NCBI RefSeq assembly: GCF_009766085.1
Contig: NZ_LMUF01000006.1
Span: 156,202-220,201, forward strand
DNA: 64,000 nt
Origin: Burkholderia sp. S171
GTDB lineage: Bacteria > Pseudomonadota > Gammaproteobacteria > Burkholderiales > Burkholderiaceae
Direction: 5' to 3'
A program made the translations under genes and the position numbers. Shown here one piece after another: positions 54,073-63,523 of the stretch (its first letter is position 1; each line of letters starts with the position of its first letter). The notes beneath the pieces were generated by a model that did not search any database, was not told where the DNA came from, and was given only the letters and a program-made list of their open reading frames with translations.

Positions 54073-54870
54073 ATGAACATCGATTACCCGAGCGCCGTTT
54101 CAAGGGAAACCCGCATTCATAGCGCCCCTGCATTGCGCTTCCCCGCTGGCCATGAAGTCAATCCCCTGCGCTTTCTCGCGTGGCTCGCAGCCGGCTGGCG
54201 TGCGGCCAGCATGCAGCCGGTGTTGTGGCTCAGCATCGCGCTTCTCTGCGCCGATTTCGTAACGCTGCTCGGCCTCTTGCCGTTGTTGCGGCCGCTGGCA
54301 GTGTTGCTGGCACCCCTCGTGGTTGGCGCGTTGATGTTCGTGCAAGAGGGCGCAAGCCAGAACGAGCCGGTGTCGTTTCGCGACATGTGCACGGTAATTG
54401 TGCGCCGTAGCAACGCGCTTTGCGTGATCGGACTGTATGCGGTGGCGATCGTCGCAATCGGTTACGTTGTCCTGCTGGCGACTTTCAATGTCTCGCTGAT
54501 GGCCTCGGTTACGGCCAACGGCGTCCATAGCCTGTCAATCAGCTACGGCGGCGCCCCGGGCCTGCGCGGCACACTCGAAGCAATGTGTGGCGCGTCGATC
54601 TACGCCATCGCCGTTGCTGCTGCATGCTTCGCTCCAGCACTCGTGATACTGCACGACATGACACCGCTTGACGCCATGATCGCCAGTCTCAGCGGCGCAC
54701 TGCGTAACTGGCCGGTGACGCTGTGCTGCTTCCTCCTGATGACGCTTGCTGTGCTGTTCATGCCAACGATGCCGTTCGCAGTGCGCGCTTTTGTCACGAC
54801 ACCTGTGTTGACTGCACTGCCGCTGCTGGCGATCTACGGCGCGTATCGTGATGTTTTTGTTCGCAAGTAG
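54073..54870 (+). CDS. BPSS1780-type Burkholderiales membrane protein
   Basis: A 265-residue protein with about six spans. GAGGA ten bases upstream chooses ATG 54073. The form VNPLRFLAWLAAGWRAASMQ near the start, followed by paired spans and HDMTPLDAMIASLSGALRNW near 200, fits the BPSS1780 family seen in Burkholderia. Function unknown. It follows the padR-DUF1700 genes by about 100 bases and may belong to their operon. Confidence 0.78.
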   Translation: MNIDYPSAVSRETRIHSAPALRFPAGHEVNPLRFLAWLAAGWRAASMQPVLWLSIALLCADFVTLLGLLPLLRPLAVLLAPLVVGALMFVQEGASQNEPVSFRDMCTVIVRRSNALCVIGLYAVAIVAIGYVVLLATFNVSLMASVTANGVHSLSISYGGAPGLRGTLEAMCGASIYAIAVAAACFAPALVILHDMTPLDAMIASLSGALRNWPVTLCCFLLMTLAVLFMPTMPFAVRAFVTTPVLTALPLLAIYGAYRDVFVRK

Positions 54871-55216
54871 GGCAACGCGATGTAGTACGTGTGCGGTGGG
54901 GTTGCGTGGTCAACTCGCGCGGACGATTCACTTACTGACCACATCCGGTCCGACGTTGAACCGGCCGAGTTGGCCACCATCGAACAATCCGCGTCGGGCC
55001 GAAGTCGACCCGAAGCGGTCAGCCAACTTTCTACACAACGGTCATTCGCGGCGGTCGTAACAGAAGGGTTTTTGATCGGCCGTCTAAGTTCTGGTGTTTC
55101 ATAGACGAGGGTGTCGCGGTTCGTGTGGAGTGAGCCTTCATCAATGTCACCTCGGCCAAAAGCACGGGTTCATGCATCGGCTCTGAGAGACGTCAACAAC
55201 AAAATCCTTAAGAGAT
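54871..55216. other. Gap with degenerate repeat sequence
   Basis: About 345 bases. Around 54945-55060 are GGCCGAGTTGGCC and CGGGCCGAAGTCGACCC stretches like those of the dispersed intergenic repeat. No gene is seen. Confidence 0.4.
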
Positions 55217-55273
55217 TTGCTTTCGCGCCGTAAAGCTGTATTGGGCAAACATATGGAACTGGGCCAATACGCC

Positions 55274-56026
55274 ATGAAGAAGCTAAACGAAAATATGGGG
55301 CAAGGAGATACCGTCTCGTGGCGCCGGATTTTGTGTGTCGGTGCAGTGGCTGTCGGCGTATTGAATCTGACCTCCTCCGTTGCGCTCGCATCACCTGCAT
55401 TCACGATGCCGACAACTACGCACCAGCAGAATGTAGAGGTTGCTATGCATGGGGAGTATGCGTCGATCGATACAAAGCCTATCGCTGCGGTAATGATCCG
55501 GTTGCAGAAAACTGTAGGGCATGAAAACGACGCTTTAATTGTCGAGATCGAAGACGCACCGGGAAATTATGCACCACCGGTGTTCTTTGCACTCTCCCGA
55601 ACTCTGTTCAAGCAGGGGGACTTAGACAATGCTATGTTTTGGTTCAATGCTGGTCGGCTACGCGGCGAATTCGACGCAGCACGTTGCGCCGATCCTACCG
55701 CGCGGTCGGCAGTGTCAGCGATGGTGAGTACGATGCCCGTCGAATTGAGACGGGCACAGTTCAACGATCTGACGAAGCTGGAAGATACCATCCATAAGGT
55801 AGTGGAATGGGATAGGTCGACGCCATATAACTACGAATACCGCTGGATCAATCTCAGCGGTTTGAACGCGATATCAAGCGGAATGGGCGACGCCGCAGCG
55901 GATGACAAACCGCTGTCCTTGCCGAAAGAGCAATGGCCGGCTCTGGCCGAAAAGAACCGACAAGATTACTTGGCCAGTCTTGATGCAGCCATCGATCAAG
56001 TTACGAAGGCGCGAGCCAAAAAATAA
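55274..56026 (+). CDS. Exported protein of unknown function
   Basis: About 250 residues. A signal peptide runs from MKKLNENMG through ILCVGAVAVGVLNLTSS with likely cleavage after VALA. The mature part has VFFALSRTLFKQGDLDNAMF, which resembles one TPR/Sel1-like helical hairpin, and a basic C-terminus. Starts at 55217 (TTG, AAGAG upstream) or 55250 are possible. Two Cys are absent from the core except CADP. Likely periplasmic; no operon partner. Confidence 0.65.
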   Translation: MKKLNENMGQGDTVSWRRILCVGAVAVGVLNLTSSVALASPAFTMPTTTHQQNVEVAMHGEYASIDTKPIAAVMIRLQKTVGHENDALIVEIEDAPGNYAPPVFFALSRTLFKQGDLDNAMFWFNAGRLRGEFDAARCADPTARSAVSAMVSTMPVELRRAQFNDLTKLEDTIHKVVEWDRSTPYNYEYRWINLSGLNAISSGMGDAAADDKPLSLPKEQWPALAEKNRQDYLASLDAAIDQVTKARAKK

Positions 56027-56123
56027 CCGTTTGGCGGCAATGCAAAGCAGCAGAACGTTCCCTGACTGACCCCTCCTGGGCCGGCTTGTGCCCGCACGAG
56101 AGGCGCTGCCCGACCCGTTGCTG

Positions 56124-56618
56124 TCACCCAATTTGCTCCAGATCGGCCGGTTGAGCCGGCATTTTCATAAAGAGCATGTCCTCAGTGGATTCAGAGGCAA
56201 TCTCAACGAAGCCGAGGTCCTTATACAGGTTTAACGCGACCACGTTATCCCTCTACGCCCGCAAAGTGACGGCTTCAGCAGCAGTCGACTTGAGTGCGGC
56301 GGAGATGAGCCGCTGGCAAAGCTCCCGACCAAGGCCCCGTCCACGAGCGTCTGGAGCAACGATGATCCGACCTAGATGAACGGCACCTGGTTGCAGAACC
56401 CAATGTTGGCCGAAACCGCAAAGATTGACGGAGCCCTCTATCAAGCTGTAGCTGGACTCGCCGCCGCCAGGCACGGCTAACAGGGCTGGCAGCTCTGAAG
56501 CACCAAATGGAAATGATAAATGCGGACCAGCCCAACGAACGGCAGCCTCGGCATCCGGGATCCAAGATGCAATGGCAGCGTAGTCGCTATTTGTTGGCAC
56601 CCGAAGCGATGGATTCAT
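56124..56618 (-). pseudogene. GNAT acetyltransferase with in-frame TAG
   Basis: The frame runs from about 56618 through HLGRIIVAPDARGRGLGREL (acetyl-CoA motif) to an amber codon at 56253-56255, then continues in the same frame with RDNVVALNLYKDLGFVEIAS, a normal GNAT C-terminus, to a TGA at 56124-56126. A single base change (for example to GTG or TAT) would restore it. It lies just downstream of the HisRS-like gene on the same strand. Confidence 0.8.
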
Positions 56619-56680
56619 AGCTAGATTTGAGTTGTTGAGATTGTTCGCAACCAGCAAGCCTTCTTCCGCGTTGCATGTTG

Positions 56681-57323
56681 CTATACGAGTCCTTGAGCCG
56701 TCATCGCTAATAACAGCCGTTCTGCGCCGATGCCGAAGCCGGCACCTTCCCGATATGACCCACCGCCTACGACTTGCTGTTGCGCCCCAAGCTCAGTGCA
56801 GCGTATCTCGAAACCCTGACCGTTCAGATAGTAGCTGAGGCCTCTCCGAGCTGCGCCGTCGATCTCATAGCTAAGTCCGAGTGAATCGAAAAAGGCAATC
56901 ACTATCTCCTGACTACGCTTGACGGCTAGTTCGGGATCGGGGCACAGGTATTCGAATCCCAGCTGCGAGAACTCTCGATACCGGCCGGCCTGCGGTCGTT
57001 CATATCGATAGCATCGTGCGATGTAAAACAACATACGTTCCTGTCGACGACCCAGCAATTCGCTACACCGCTCCTGGAATAGAGCCGTCGCCTCCGGGAT
57101 CAGGCAGCAAGGCCGTCCCTTCTTATCCGGGAAGGCCCACATTTGGCCGATGATCTCGCTGCCGCCGGCTTTTTGGATGAACGTATCCTGCGACCATAAG
57201 GCCGGAACGATAGTCTCTTCGGCTCCAACGTCAATGAAGATAGCTCCGGAACTGATTTTCCAGAGCGCGTATTTGTGCGGCTTCCTTGCCAACGATGAAA
57301 CGGGTTCCGCGAATCATGGTCAT
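56681..57323 (-). pseudogene. Small HisRS-like class II synthetase core, one frameshift
   Basis: Starts at 57323 (GAGG six bases upstream) with MTMIRGTRFIVGKEAAQIRA; near 57240 the frame shifts by one base and continues IDVGAEETIVPALWSQ. Class II motifs: motif 2 RCYRYERPQAGRYREFSQLG and motif 3 GAGFGIGAERLLLAM. It is only 213 residues after correction, lacking the insertion and anticodon-binding domains of HisRS, so it would be a stand-alone amino-acid-activating or HisZ-like regulatory protein. A leader with four His codons and a terminator lie upstream. The shift may be real or an indel error. Confidence 0.78.
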
Positions 57324-57342
57324 GTGAATCCTCTTCAATGTA

Positions 57343-57372
57343 GAAAATAAAAAAAGGCGCCTGGGGCGCCTT
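57343..57372 (-). terminator. Attenuator terminator before HisRS-like gene
   Basis: On the minus strand AAGGCGCC-CCA-GGCGCCTT is followed by seven or more T. It lies between the His leader and the gene start, 20 bases before the ribosome site. An upstream CCTGGG (57406-57411) can pair with CCCAGG in this hairpin (57360-57365) as an antiterminator. Confidence 0.75.
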
Positions 57373-57418
57373 GGTCGTTTGTGCATGGAGAGGGAGATAT
57401 GAAGTCCCAGGTTTCCTG

Positions 57419-57499
57419 CTATGGACGTAACGAACCACGGCGCATTGGACTGCGACCGTGATGATGGTGAGACTTGCTCGGGAAGTTACGGAGTTCCAT
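57419..57499 (-). promoter_or_regulatory. Putative histidine leader peptide
   Basis: A 26-residue frame starting at 57499 and ending TAG at 57419-57421 contains four successive His codons (SHHHHGR) at residues 11-14. With the terminator 47 bases downstream this is the layout of a his-type transcription attenuator: lack of charged His-tRNA would stall the ribosome and favour read-through into the HisRS-like gene. No strong ribosome site is seen before the ATG. Confidence 0.65.
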
Positions 57500-57591
57500 G
57501 CTGGCAATATTGACACGAAAACTCAGTTTCGTGTGCATGCTGATATGTCTCGGTTGGTTCGTTTTGGCGACAGCACGGAGTGACCGTTCAT

Positions 57592-57739
57592 GGCCGAGGC
57601 TGTGTCAAAACTCAAAAACACCAGGTTTTATGGGGTCGCTTGACCCCTCGGGAAGGGTCACGAAGCCCGTATAGAGCGTTCTGACAAGCCAACTTTCTAG
57701 CTAAGTCGTAGTGCTACGCGTTTTGACACAGTCTCGGCC
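57592..57739. mobile_element. 148-bp MITE-like element
   Basis: Ends are 20-base inverted repeats with one mismatch (GGCCGAGGCTGTGTCAAAAC and the complement of GTTTTGACACAGTCTCGGCC). The inner CTGTGTCAAAAC is typical of IS1182/IS5-like insertion-sequence tips. No transposase is inside. It sits between the arylamine acetyltransferase gene and the His leader. Confidence 0.65.
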
Positions 57740-57766
57740 GCAAACTGCTACCAAGCGCGGCTACTT

Positions 57767-58525
57767 TCACAGAAAGATCCCAAAATGTTTGATCAGTGCG
57801 TGCTGTCTCTCCTCGCTGGACGTAAGTTCCACAACATCCCGCGACTCATTGTCGGTCTCGATCAACTGCGTGCCGCTCAGTGTGATCCGCCCGGATGATG
57901 TAGCGCGCGAGCAGACTTCTTTCCTGGTGAAATGAGACTGATCCGAGGTCTGGTGATATGTGCACATTTCATTGAAATCTGAGAGGTGGCGCGGCTTCGT
58001 CGAGAACTTGAATGATGGCTTGATCGAATCCGTCCTGGCGCTACTCCCGGCCATCACCGTGTACGCGTTCGCATCTCTCTGGAGGCGATATATGCGACAG
58101 CCCTGCGTTTGATCGGTAGTATCGGACAGCAGCAACGGGACGCTAAACGAATCGCCAAATCCGACATCGGCGAGGTACCGGTCGTCACCAATACGGACCA
58201 GCAGAGCCATGTGATCGAATAGCGGACCCGTTGTACCGTCCTCCCTGAACACCTCCGCCGCAACCATGCTCACTTCGAAGCCGATATCAGCCAGCAACCG
58301 TGCGAACAGTCCGTTCAGTTCATAGCAGATTCCGCCGCGTTGGCGTTCCACGATCTTCTTAAACAGGAGATCTTCCTCAAGAACGATTTTTCGACCGAGA
58401 TGGATGTCCAGATTTTCGAAGGGGATCGTCAGCATGTGCGCAAGATGCAAATTCTTAAGCGTTTCCACGTCGCGCCCAAGAGCTGCGTGAAAATCAAGCC
58501 GAGCCAGGTATTTTTCAATTTGCAT
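57767..58525 (-). CDS. Arylamine N-acetyltransferase
   Basis: A 252-residue protein with the Cys-His-Asp triad of the family: RGGICYELNGLF (Cys near 67), FDHMALLV (His near 105) and YLADVGFGDSF (Asp near 120). Length is slightly under the usual 270-280. It moves acetyl from acetyl-CoA to aromatic amines or hydrazines. AAATTG-type weak ribosome site only. Confidence 0.9.
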   Translation of the reverse strand: MQIEKYLARLDFHAALGRDVETLKNLHLAHMLTIPFENLDIHLGRKIVLEEDLLFKKIVERQRGGICYELNGLFARLLADIGFEVSMVAAEVFREDGTTGPLFDHMALLVRIGDDRYLADVGFGDSFSVPLLLSDTTDQTQGCRIYRLQRDANAYTVMAGSSARTDSIKPSFKFSTKPRHLSDFNEMCTYHQTSDQSHFTRKEVCSRATSSGRITLSGTQLIETDNESRDVVELTSSEERQHALIKHFGIFL

Positions 58526-58794
58526 GTTGAATTCGCACTTCTATCCAGATGACCCGTAGAGGCACAGATTGTTAACGATCTTCGCCTTGGGGCCGAAGGT
58601 CCGCAACTGGCCGCCCCCTGCCTGTCGGCGATCGGCGGCACGCGACCCTCAGCTAATCTATACATTTATCGATAGCGGTCATTCGAGAGCCGTGGCGAAC
58701 GCTCGCCCATTCAGTTACGTAAGAGCCTTACCCATCATTTCCGCCGAGATACATAAATCGTATTCAGAACGCTAAAGACCCGTTCGGCAACGGA
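58526..58794. other. Gap with dispersed repeat, copy G
   Basis: Holds GGCCGAAGGTCCGCAACTGG at 58591-58610 and GATCGGCGGCACGCGACC near 58629, both shared with other gaps of this part. No gene seen. Confidence 0.45.
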
Positions 58795-59376
58795 TCACCG
58801 CACCCGCTCAAGAATGACTTCCCAAGCGGCCTTGGGTTGCTGATATTTGTTGGTCGTAATATGCTCTAACGCGATCGTGTTCCAGCCATCTGCAAAGAGT
58901 CGACGCACTGCGCTTTCGTCAAAGAATCGCTTCTGCTGTCAGTTCACCAGAAAATAGTTCGGTTCGATTTCCTCGCATCCATACGCACCAAAATTTCTAT
59001 CTTCGGTTGAGTTCAAACGGCATAGCAGTACGCCACCCAGTCGTAGCGCCAATCGCACACGACCCACGATCGACACCGTTTCTTCCCAAGCGAAGTAGTG
59101 AAGCGACAAACTCGCCAATGCAACGCCCAGGTCCGTGGCATCTTCGGGAAGCGGATCACGAACATCTCGTCGCTCGATGCTCGCAGAGGGTACTCTGATC
59201 CTGGTCGCCGCTACCGCGGCGCGTGACAGGTCAAAGCCGATCACGCGTAGACCGGCTTTAACCAAGCTTGCGGTGTCGTCGCCGTAGCCAATCTCAAGTA
59301 CAGGCCGTTTACCGGCGCGCGCATTTATCAATGTCATCCATCGGTCTAGCCAAGGATCGGGGAACATGGAGAACAT
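58795..59376 (-). pseudogene. SAM-dependent methyltransferase with in-frame TGA
   Basis: Motif I PVLEIGYGDDTASLVKAG, then FDLSRAAVAATR and VALASLSLHYF mark a class I methyltransferase. A TGA at 58939-58941 interrupts it; the same frame continues QQKRFFDESAVRRLFADGWN to a stop at 58795-58797, giving the expected C-terminus (193 codons). One change (TGA to GGA or CGA) would restore the gene. Confidence 0.78.
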
Positions 59377-59505
59377 ATCCTGAAGGTTGCTTTTGAAACC
59401 ATTTCCGCTGCTTGTTTAAGGGCCTCGCTGAGATCGATGCCGACCTTCTCAGACCGTCGACCCATTATAGATAGTCCGTCCCTCGGTTCGCTCCAAAGCG
59501 GCCAC

Positions 59506-59970
59506 TCATGCGTCGAAAACCCCTGCCGCGTCTAGCATCTCTATCAGCCCTTCCGGATAAATAGTCTCGGTGGTGACGGACAGTTCCTCCCGGCTCCACC
59601 ATTGGTGATCCGCCATCACTTCCATCTCTTGCGCAGTCCAGCCGTCACGTGAAATGGATTCTCGGTCCGTGTGAACGACGAAATACTGTTCGACCGCGAG
59701 CACGCGCTCGCCATCTGGTAACTGCAAGGGCACTTCGCGCCGTCCTATCGGCTTCGATACCCGCGCTTCGCGAATGCCTGTTTCTTCACGGAGCTCTCGT
59801 TTCGCAGCGTCCGCGAACGTCTCGCCCTGCTCCATACCGCCGCCTGGCGTTGCCCAGTATTCCTTGCCCGCTAGCGCGCCAGTCCTGTGCACGAATCGGA
59901 ACAGCAACACCCTCGGCTTTGGAGTGGTGATCAGTAGCCTGGCCGAAGGGCGTTCGCGCATGGGATGCAA
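59506..59970 (-). CDS. Nudix hydrolase
   Basis: A 154-residue protein with a perfect Nudix box: GGGMEQGETFADAAKRELRE-ETGI near residues 42-65 (GX5EX7REUXEEXGU). It would hydrolyse a nucleoside-diphosphate-linked substrate, requiring Mg. The start at 59970 could be four codons later. No linked gene. Confidence 0.9.
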   Translation of the reverse strand: MHPMRERPSARLLITTPKPRVLLFRFVHRTGALAGKEYWATPGGGMEQGETFADAAKRELREETGIREARVSKPIGRREVPLQLPDGERVLAVEQYFVVHTDRESISRDGWTAQEMEVMADHQWWSREELSVTTETIYPEGLIEMLDAAGVFDA

Positions 59971-60093
59971 TCGAAGGTAGATGTTAATAGAAGTAGAGTA
60001 TGCATCGCGACGCGACTCCGAGCAGGCAGTCGTGAGTCCCCGAGCCAGTCATCCGCGACGACTGCTCCTTAGTTCTAGGCGGAGGCTGTTTCC

Positions 60094-60833
60094 TCAAGGG
60101 CATGGGAGATCGAACACCAACAATCCAGGGCTGTTCAACGGCAGTTGAGCTACGACCTCTCCGGCCGGGTCGAGTATGGCAGTGGGACCAAACGAAATGC
60201 AGTCGTCTCGCTCACCGGTTACGTCGGCTGAGATCAACCATAGACCGGTTTCGCGGCATCGCTCACCTCGCACCGAATTATGCGTGTCCTTCCAAGCTTG
60301 CGCGGCTTGGCGTGGGAGCATGTTATTGGCAACACACACGATCAGGGATGCGCCGAGGTTCGCAACCTTCCGTGCAGCTTCGGGAAAGTTGGTGTCGTAG
60401 CAAATGTTGATGCCAAAACGCAGACCGTCCGCCTCAAAGATGGCCGCATCGAGTCCGGCTTTAAAAATTCTCCTCTTCTGAGCAGGTGCGCCTTACGATA
60501 GCGCCCCACTAGGGCGCCGCCTTTTATCACGACGGCAGTGTTGAATAGCCGTTCTCCATCCTTCTCGATCAAACCCAAAACGATCATTGGCCCCGTTCTG
60601 GGAAACTGGGCGAGAATGGCCTGAAAGGCCGACGATGCGAGATCAAACGCGTTACGGCGCGCGACCGTCTCCTCGGTCAGATAGCCTTGGAGGAAACCTT
60701 CCGGGAAGCATAGGAGCGATACACCGTCGTTCTCGGCGCTGGCTGTGGATTCTCTTAGGCAGAGCAACGCCGCGTCGACCTCTTCACGAAAATCGTGGGC
60801 CTGGGCGGCGGCCACTCTTACAGTATGCCCCAA
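60094..60833 (-). pseudogene. Carbon-nitrogen hydrolase (nitrilase family), one frameshift
   Basis: The first frame gives the Glu of the triad (CFPEGFLQGY) and Lys (GRYRKAHLLRR). Near 60470, in an AG/T-rich run, the frame shifts and reads FKAGLDAAIFEADGLRFGIN, then ICYDTNFPEAARKVANLGAS with the catalytic Cys, on to the stop at 60094. One missing base restores 246 codons plus stop. All three catalytic residues remain, so a sequencing error would leave a functional enzyme. Confidence 0.82.
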
Positions 60834-61142
60834 AGCTCAATGCTCCCCTATCTGCCAGCCCACCGCGTTACAGGCTTGAGCCCACAATTTATTTGCTAGC
60901 AATTTAGCATGGCATGGCTGCCTGAATGAAGTTCGGCGGCGCGCATTACCCGACGCGTCCGGCGCATACGGACCTGGCGCCCTGCGTCAGTGCAATCGCG
61001 ACGCTCGGCTGCTTCCGATCACTAAGCGAACCTCGATATGCGGCACCGCGCGCTCAGACGGTACCGGACGCCGGGTCGAAGTGCATGTTCCCCGCACGGA
61101 CTGTACAATTCTTTCGCCCCGAATTCTCCGAGTGAAGAGCAG
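60834..61142. other. Divergent gap between nitrilase-like and serine hydrolase genes
   Basis: About 310 bases. No gene or clear promoter boxes were recognised; it must contain start signals for both directions. Confidence 0.4.
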
Positions 61143-62150
61143 ATGACGGAACTGGATAAATTCCTCGCGGAAACGACTGCCAGCGGCCCAATTCCCGGCG
61201 TGTCGCTCGCCACGCTTCGCGCGGGCGCGAAAGGCGCTGAACACTACTTCGGCATCCGGGGTGCGCATGACCGCTCTCCTGTCAACGCACATACCGTTTT
61301 CGAGGCAGCGTCCCTCACGAAACCAGTCGCCGCCTTCATTGCTCTTCAACTGGCCGAAGAAGGGCTTCTGGACATGCAACAACCTCTGTTCGACATCTGC
61401 GGGGAATACGTGCCGGGCGACTTGAGGGCGCGCCAGATAACGGCTTTTCATGTTCTGACTCACGCAAGCGGCCTTCCTAATATCGTCCGCGACGAAGCAC
61501 CGCTTCGCACGTACTTCAGCCCTGGCGAGAGATTTAGCTACGGTAGCAGCGCATTCGCATGGCTTCAGCGCGCGATGCAGACCGTAAGTGGACGTTCACT
61601 GGAAACACTGGCGCGCGAGCGTGTGTTCGAGCCGTTTGGAATGCTTCATTCGAGCCTGGAATGGCAGGAACGCTTCTCCGAAAACCATGCGCAGGGTCAC
61701 GAGTGGGAGGGAGAGCCGGTGCCAAAGCGTCGAGTACTAACGGCGGAGGCCTCGTGGTCGCTCCTGACAACGGCATCCGACTATATCGGATTCGTTCAGC
61801 ATGTGCTGGCTGGCCGCGGTCTGACGACCGCAAGCTACGATCAGTGGTTCCTACCGCGCGTCGACGCGCGGCAAGGCGACAACGCCGAAGACCTGTGCGG
61901 CGAGAACCCGCCCGATCACAACGTTGCATGGGGATTAGGTTGGGGTCTCGAACCATCCGAGAATTGTTTCTTCCATTGGGGAAATAATCCCGGCTTCCGG
62001 GCGTTCGTTCTCGCCAATCGCGCGACGAAAGATGCGGTTGTATGGTTCGCGAATTCGGCGCGCGGTATGCGTCTGATACACACGGTCATACCGGAAGCTG
62101 TTACCGGCGAACATCCCTCCATCCAATGGCTCCGCATTGGTCGTCTGTAA
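61143..62150 (+). CDS. Serine hydrolase, class C beta-lactamase-like
   Basis: A 335-residue protein with SLTK (about 58-61), YGSSAF in the YxN place (about 133) and HWGNN in the KTG/HxG place (about 278). GAAGAG precedes ATG 61143. No signal peptide, so a cytoplasmic esterase/peptidase is likely. It is only distantly similar to the gene at 45489. Confidence 0.87.
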   Translation: MTELDKFLAETTASGPIPGVSLATLRAGAKGAEHYFGIRGAHDRSPVNAHTVFEAASLTKPVAAFIALQLAEEGLLDMQQPLFDICGEYVPGDLRARQITAFHVLTHASGLPNIVRDEAPLRTYFSPGERFSYGSSAFAWLQRAMQTVSGRSLETLARERVFEPFGMLHSSLEWQERFSENHAQGHEWEGEPVPKRRVLTAEASWSLLTTASDYIGFVQHVLAGRGLTTASYDQWFLPRVDARQGDNAEDLCGENPPDHNVAWGLGWGLEPSENCFFHWGNNPGFRAFVLANRATKDAVVWFANSARGMRLIHTVIPEAVTGEHPSIQWLRIGRL

Positions 62151-62199
62151 CGCACCGCATAGGCCGCCAACCGGCCAGTATCCGACTGATCAACCTCGC

Positions 62200-62440
62200 T
62201 TAGATGGCTTCTGCCACACGTACGATTAACAGCGCCGCTGGAATCAGCATCGCCTGCGCGACGATAGTACCGACGACACGAGCGCCGATCAACGTTGTAA
62301 TCGCCCGGTGGAATCGACTTTCAATGACACGACCTTCTATGACGTCGCCGGTCATCACCGATATCTGCGGGTCAATGATGACCGTTAGGACAATGGTTGC
62401 GAACCCATTGATCACCGAGGATACGCTCGCGATTCGGCAA
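62200..62440 (-). pseudogene. C-terminal fragment of an Amj-like (DUF2837) lipid II flippase
   Basis: The minus frame reads SSVINGFATIVLTVIIDPQ, ISVMTGDVIEGRVIES, then FHRAITTLIGARVVGTIVAQ to a stop. This matches the end of Amj/DUF2837 membrane proteins from memory. The upstream two thirds of the gene are missing and the frame is closed before 62440. Confidence 0.5.
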
Positions 62441-62557
62441 GTACGGAGCTACGGTCGCTGGAACTCACTCTCGTCCCGAACTTTCCTCCATGTCCATCGC
62501 TTTTCACTCATTTAACTTTATAGGGTTCAAGATTCAAGCACCGTTTTGTCATCTACA

Positions 62558-63523
62558 TCAACGGTTCATTAACGAGCTTGTCACGAAGTTGGCTATCACA
62601 TCTATCACATTGTTTGCCAACGGAAGATTCGGGTTCAAGTACGTCGCAATGTTCTCAGCCCTATCGGTTGTGGTGACGACTTTGAGGACGTGGTTGGTGT
62701 TAGCGAGAAGAACGAGTTCGGATTCTGGGTCTGCCTGCTTGAGTCGCTTCGCATCTCTCTGTTTGACCTGCACATCTCGCTGGCCCTGCACGATAAGCAC
62801 CGGTTTTGTATAGCTGGCGATCAGTCTGGCTGGATCGAGCGACAGTTCGCTCATAACGAAGTCCTGTATCTGTGGCCTGAACGACGGCATCAGAGCGGGA
62901 TCGATTCTGGCCGCGTCCACGTGTTGTCCGGCTTCGAGTACGTCGAGCACCGACAACGCATGATCAACGAATGGAGCGAATGCTGGGGTCGATTGGAATT
63001 GTTCGCGCAGCACGTCACCTAGCGGACGCCCTGGCGTAGCTACAAGGATTAGACCGCAGATGTCGTTCGTGTTCTGTCCGGCAACCAACGCGACCAGGCC
63101 ACCCTCGCTATGCCCCAACACCCACACACAGGTAACGCCAGTCCGTTTGCGAATCGTCGCAACCCACGAATGCACGTCGTTTGCGTAGTCGTTGATCGTG
63201 ACCTCGTCGGCGTCGGGTACCGCTGATGCGCTGCCGTACATGCCTCTCTTGTCCACGCGAACTGTGGTGATACCGTGCGTCGACAGACCCTCTGCCAGTA
63301 ACCTGTACGTGGAAGCTCTCATACCGGGACCGTTGCCATTCCGGTCGGTCGGTCCTGATCCGGGAATGATCAGGATCACGGGGACACCGCTGGTTGCTGG
63401 TGCGAGCAGTGTTCCTCGCAGGGGGCCGGTGGGACCTGACGCGTCAATGTCCGTCTGCACAGGCAGCGTTTGGGTGCCCGATTGAATCGCGGCCGCCAAG
63501 GCAAGAGCAGTGAGAATCGCCAT
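62558..63523 (-). CDS. Exported alpha/beta hydrolase
   Basis: A 321-residue protein. The first 18 residues (AILTALALAAAIQSG) form a signal peptide. The triad is GHSEGG (Ser near 142), a GQRDVQV Asp near 250 and NTNHVLK His near 280; the oxyanion region reads IIPGSGPTDRNGN. It resembles the periplasmic esterase/lipase group. Substrate unknown. Confidence 0.87.
   Translation of the reverse strand: MAILTALALAAAIQSGTQTLPVQTDIDASGPTGPLRGTLLAPATSGVPVILIIPGSGPTDRNGNGPGMRASTYRLLAEGLSTHGITTVRVDKRGMYGSASAVPDADEVTINDYANDVHSWVATIRKRTGVTCVWVLGHSEGGLVALVAGQNTNDICGLILVATPGRPLGDVLREQFQSTPAFAPFVDHALSVLDVLEAGQHVDAARIDPALMPSFRPQIQDFVMSELSLDPARLIASYTKPVLIVQGQRDVQVKQRDAKRLKQADPESELVLLANTNHVLKVVTTTDRAENIATYLNPNLPLANNVIDVIANFVTSSLMNR

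Noticed and set aside
58939..58941. In-frame TGA in the methyltransferase as a selenocysteine codon
   Set aside because: No SECIS-like hairpin was evident just after it, the position is not a Cys/Sec site in methyltransferases, and nearby genes show similar single-base decay.
47500..60000. Array of small genes with intergenic repeats as a superintegron
   Set aside because: Genes point both ways, the repeats lack the GTTRRRY/RYYYAAC core sites and attC folding, and no integrase is present.
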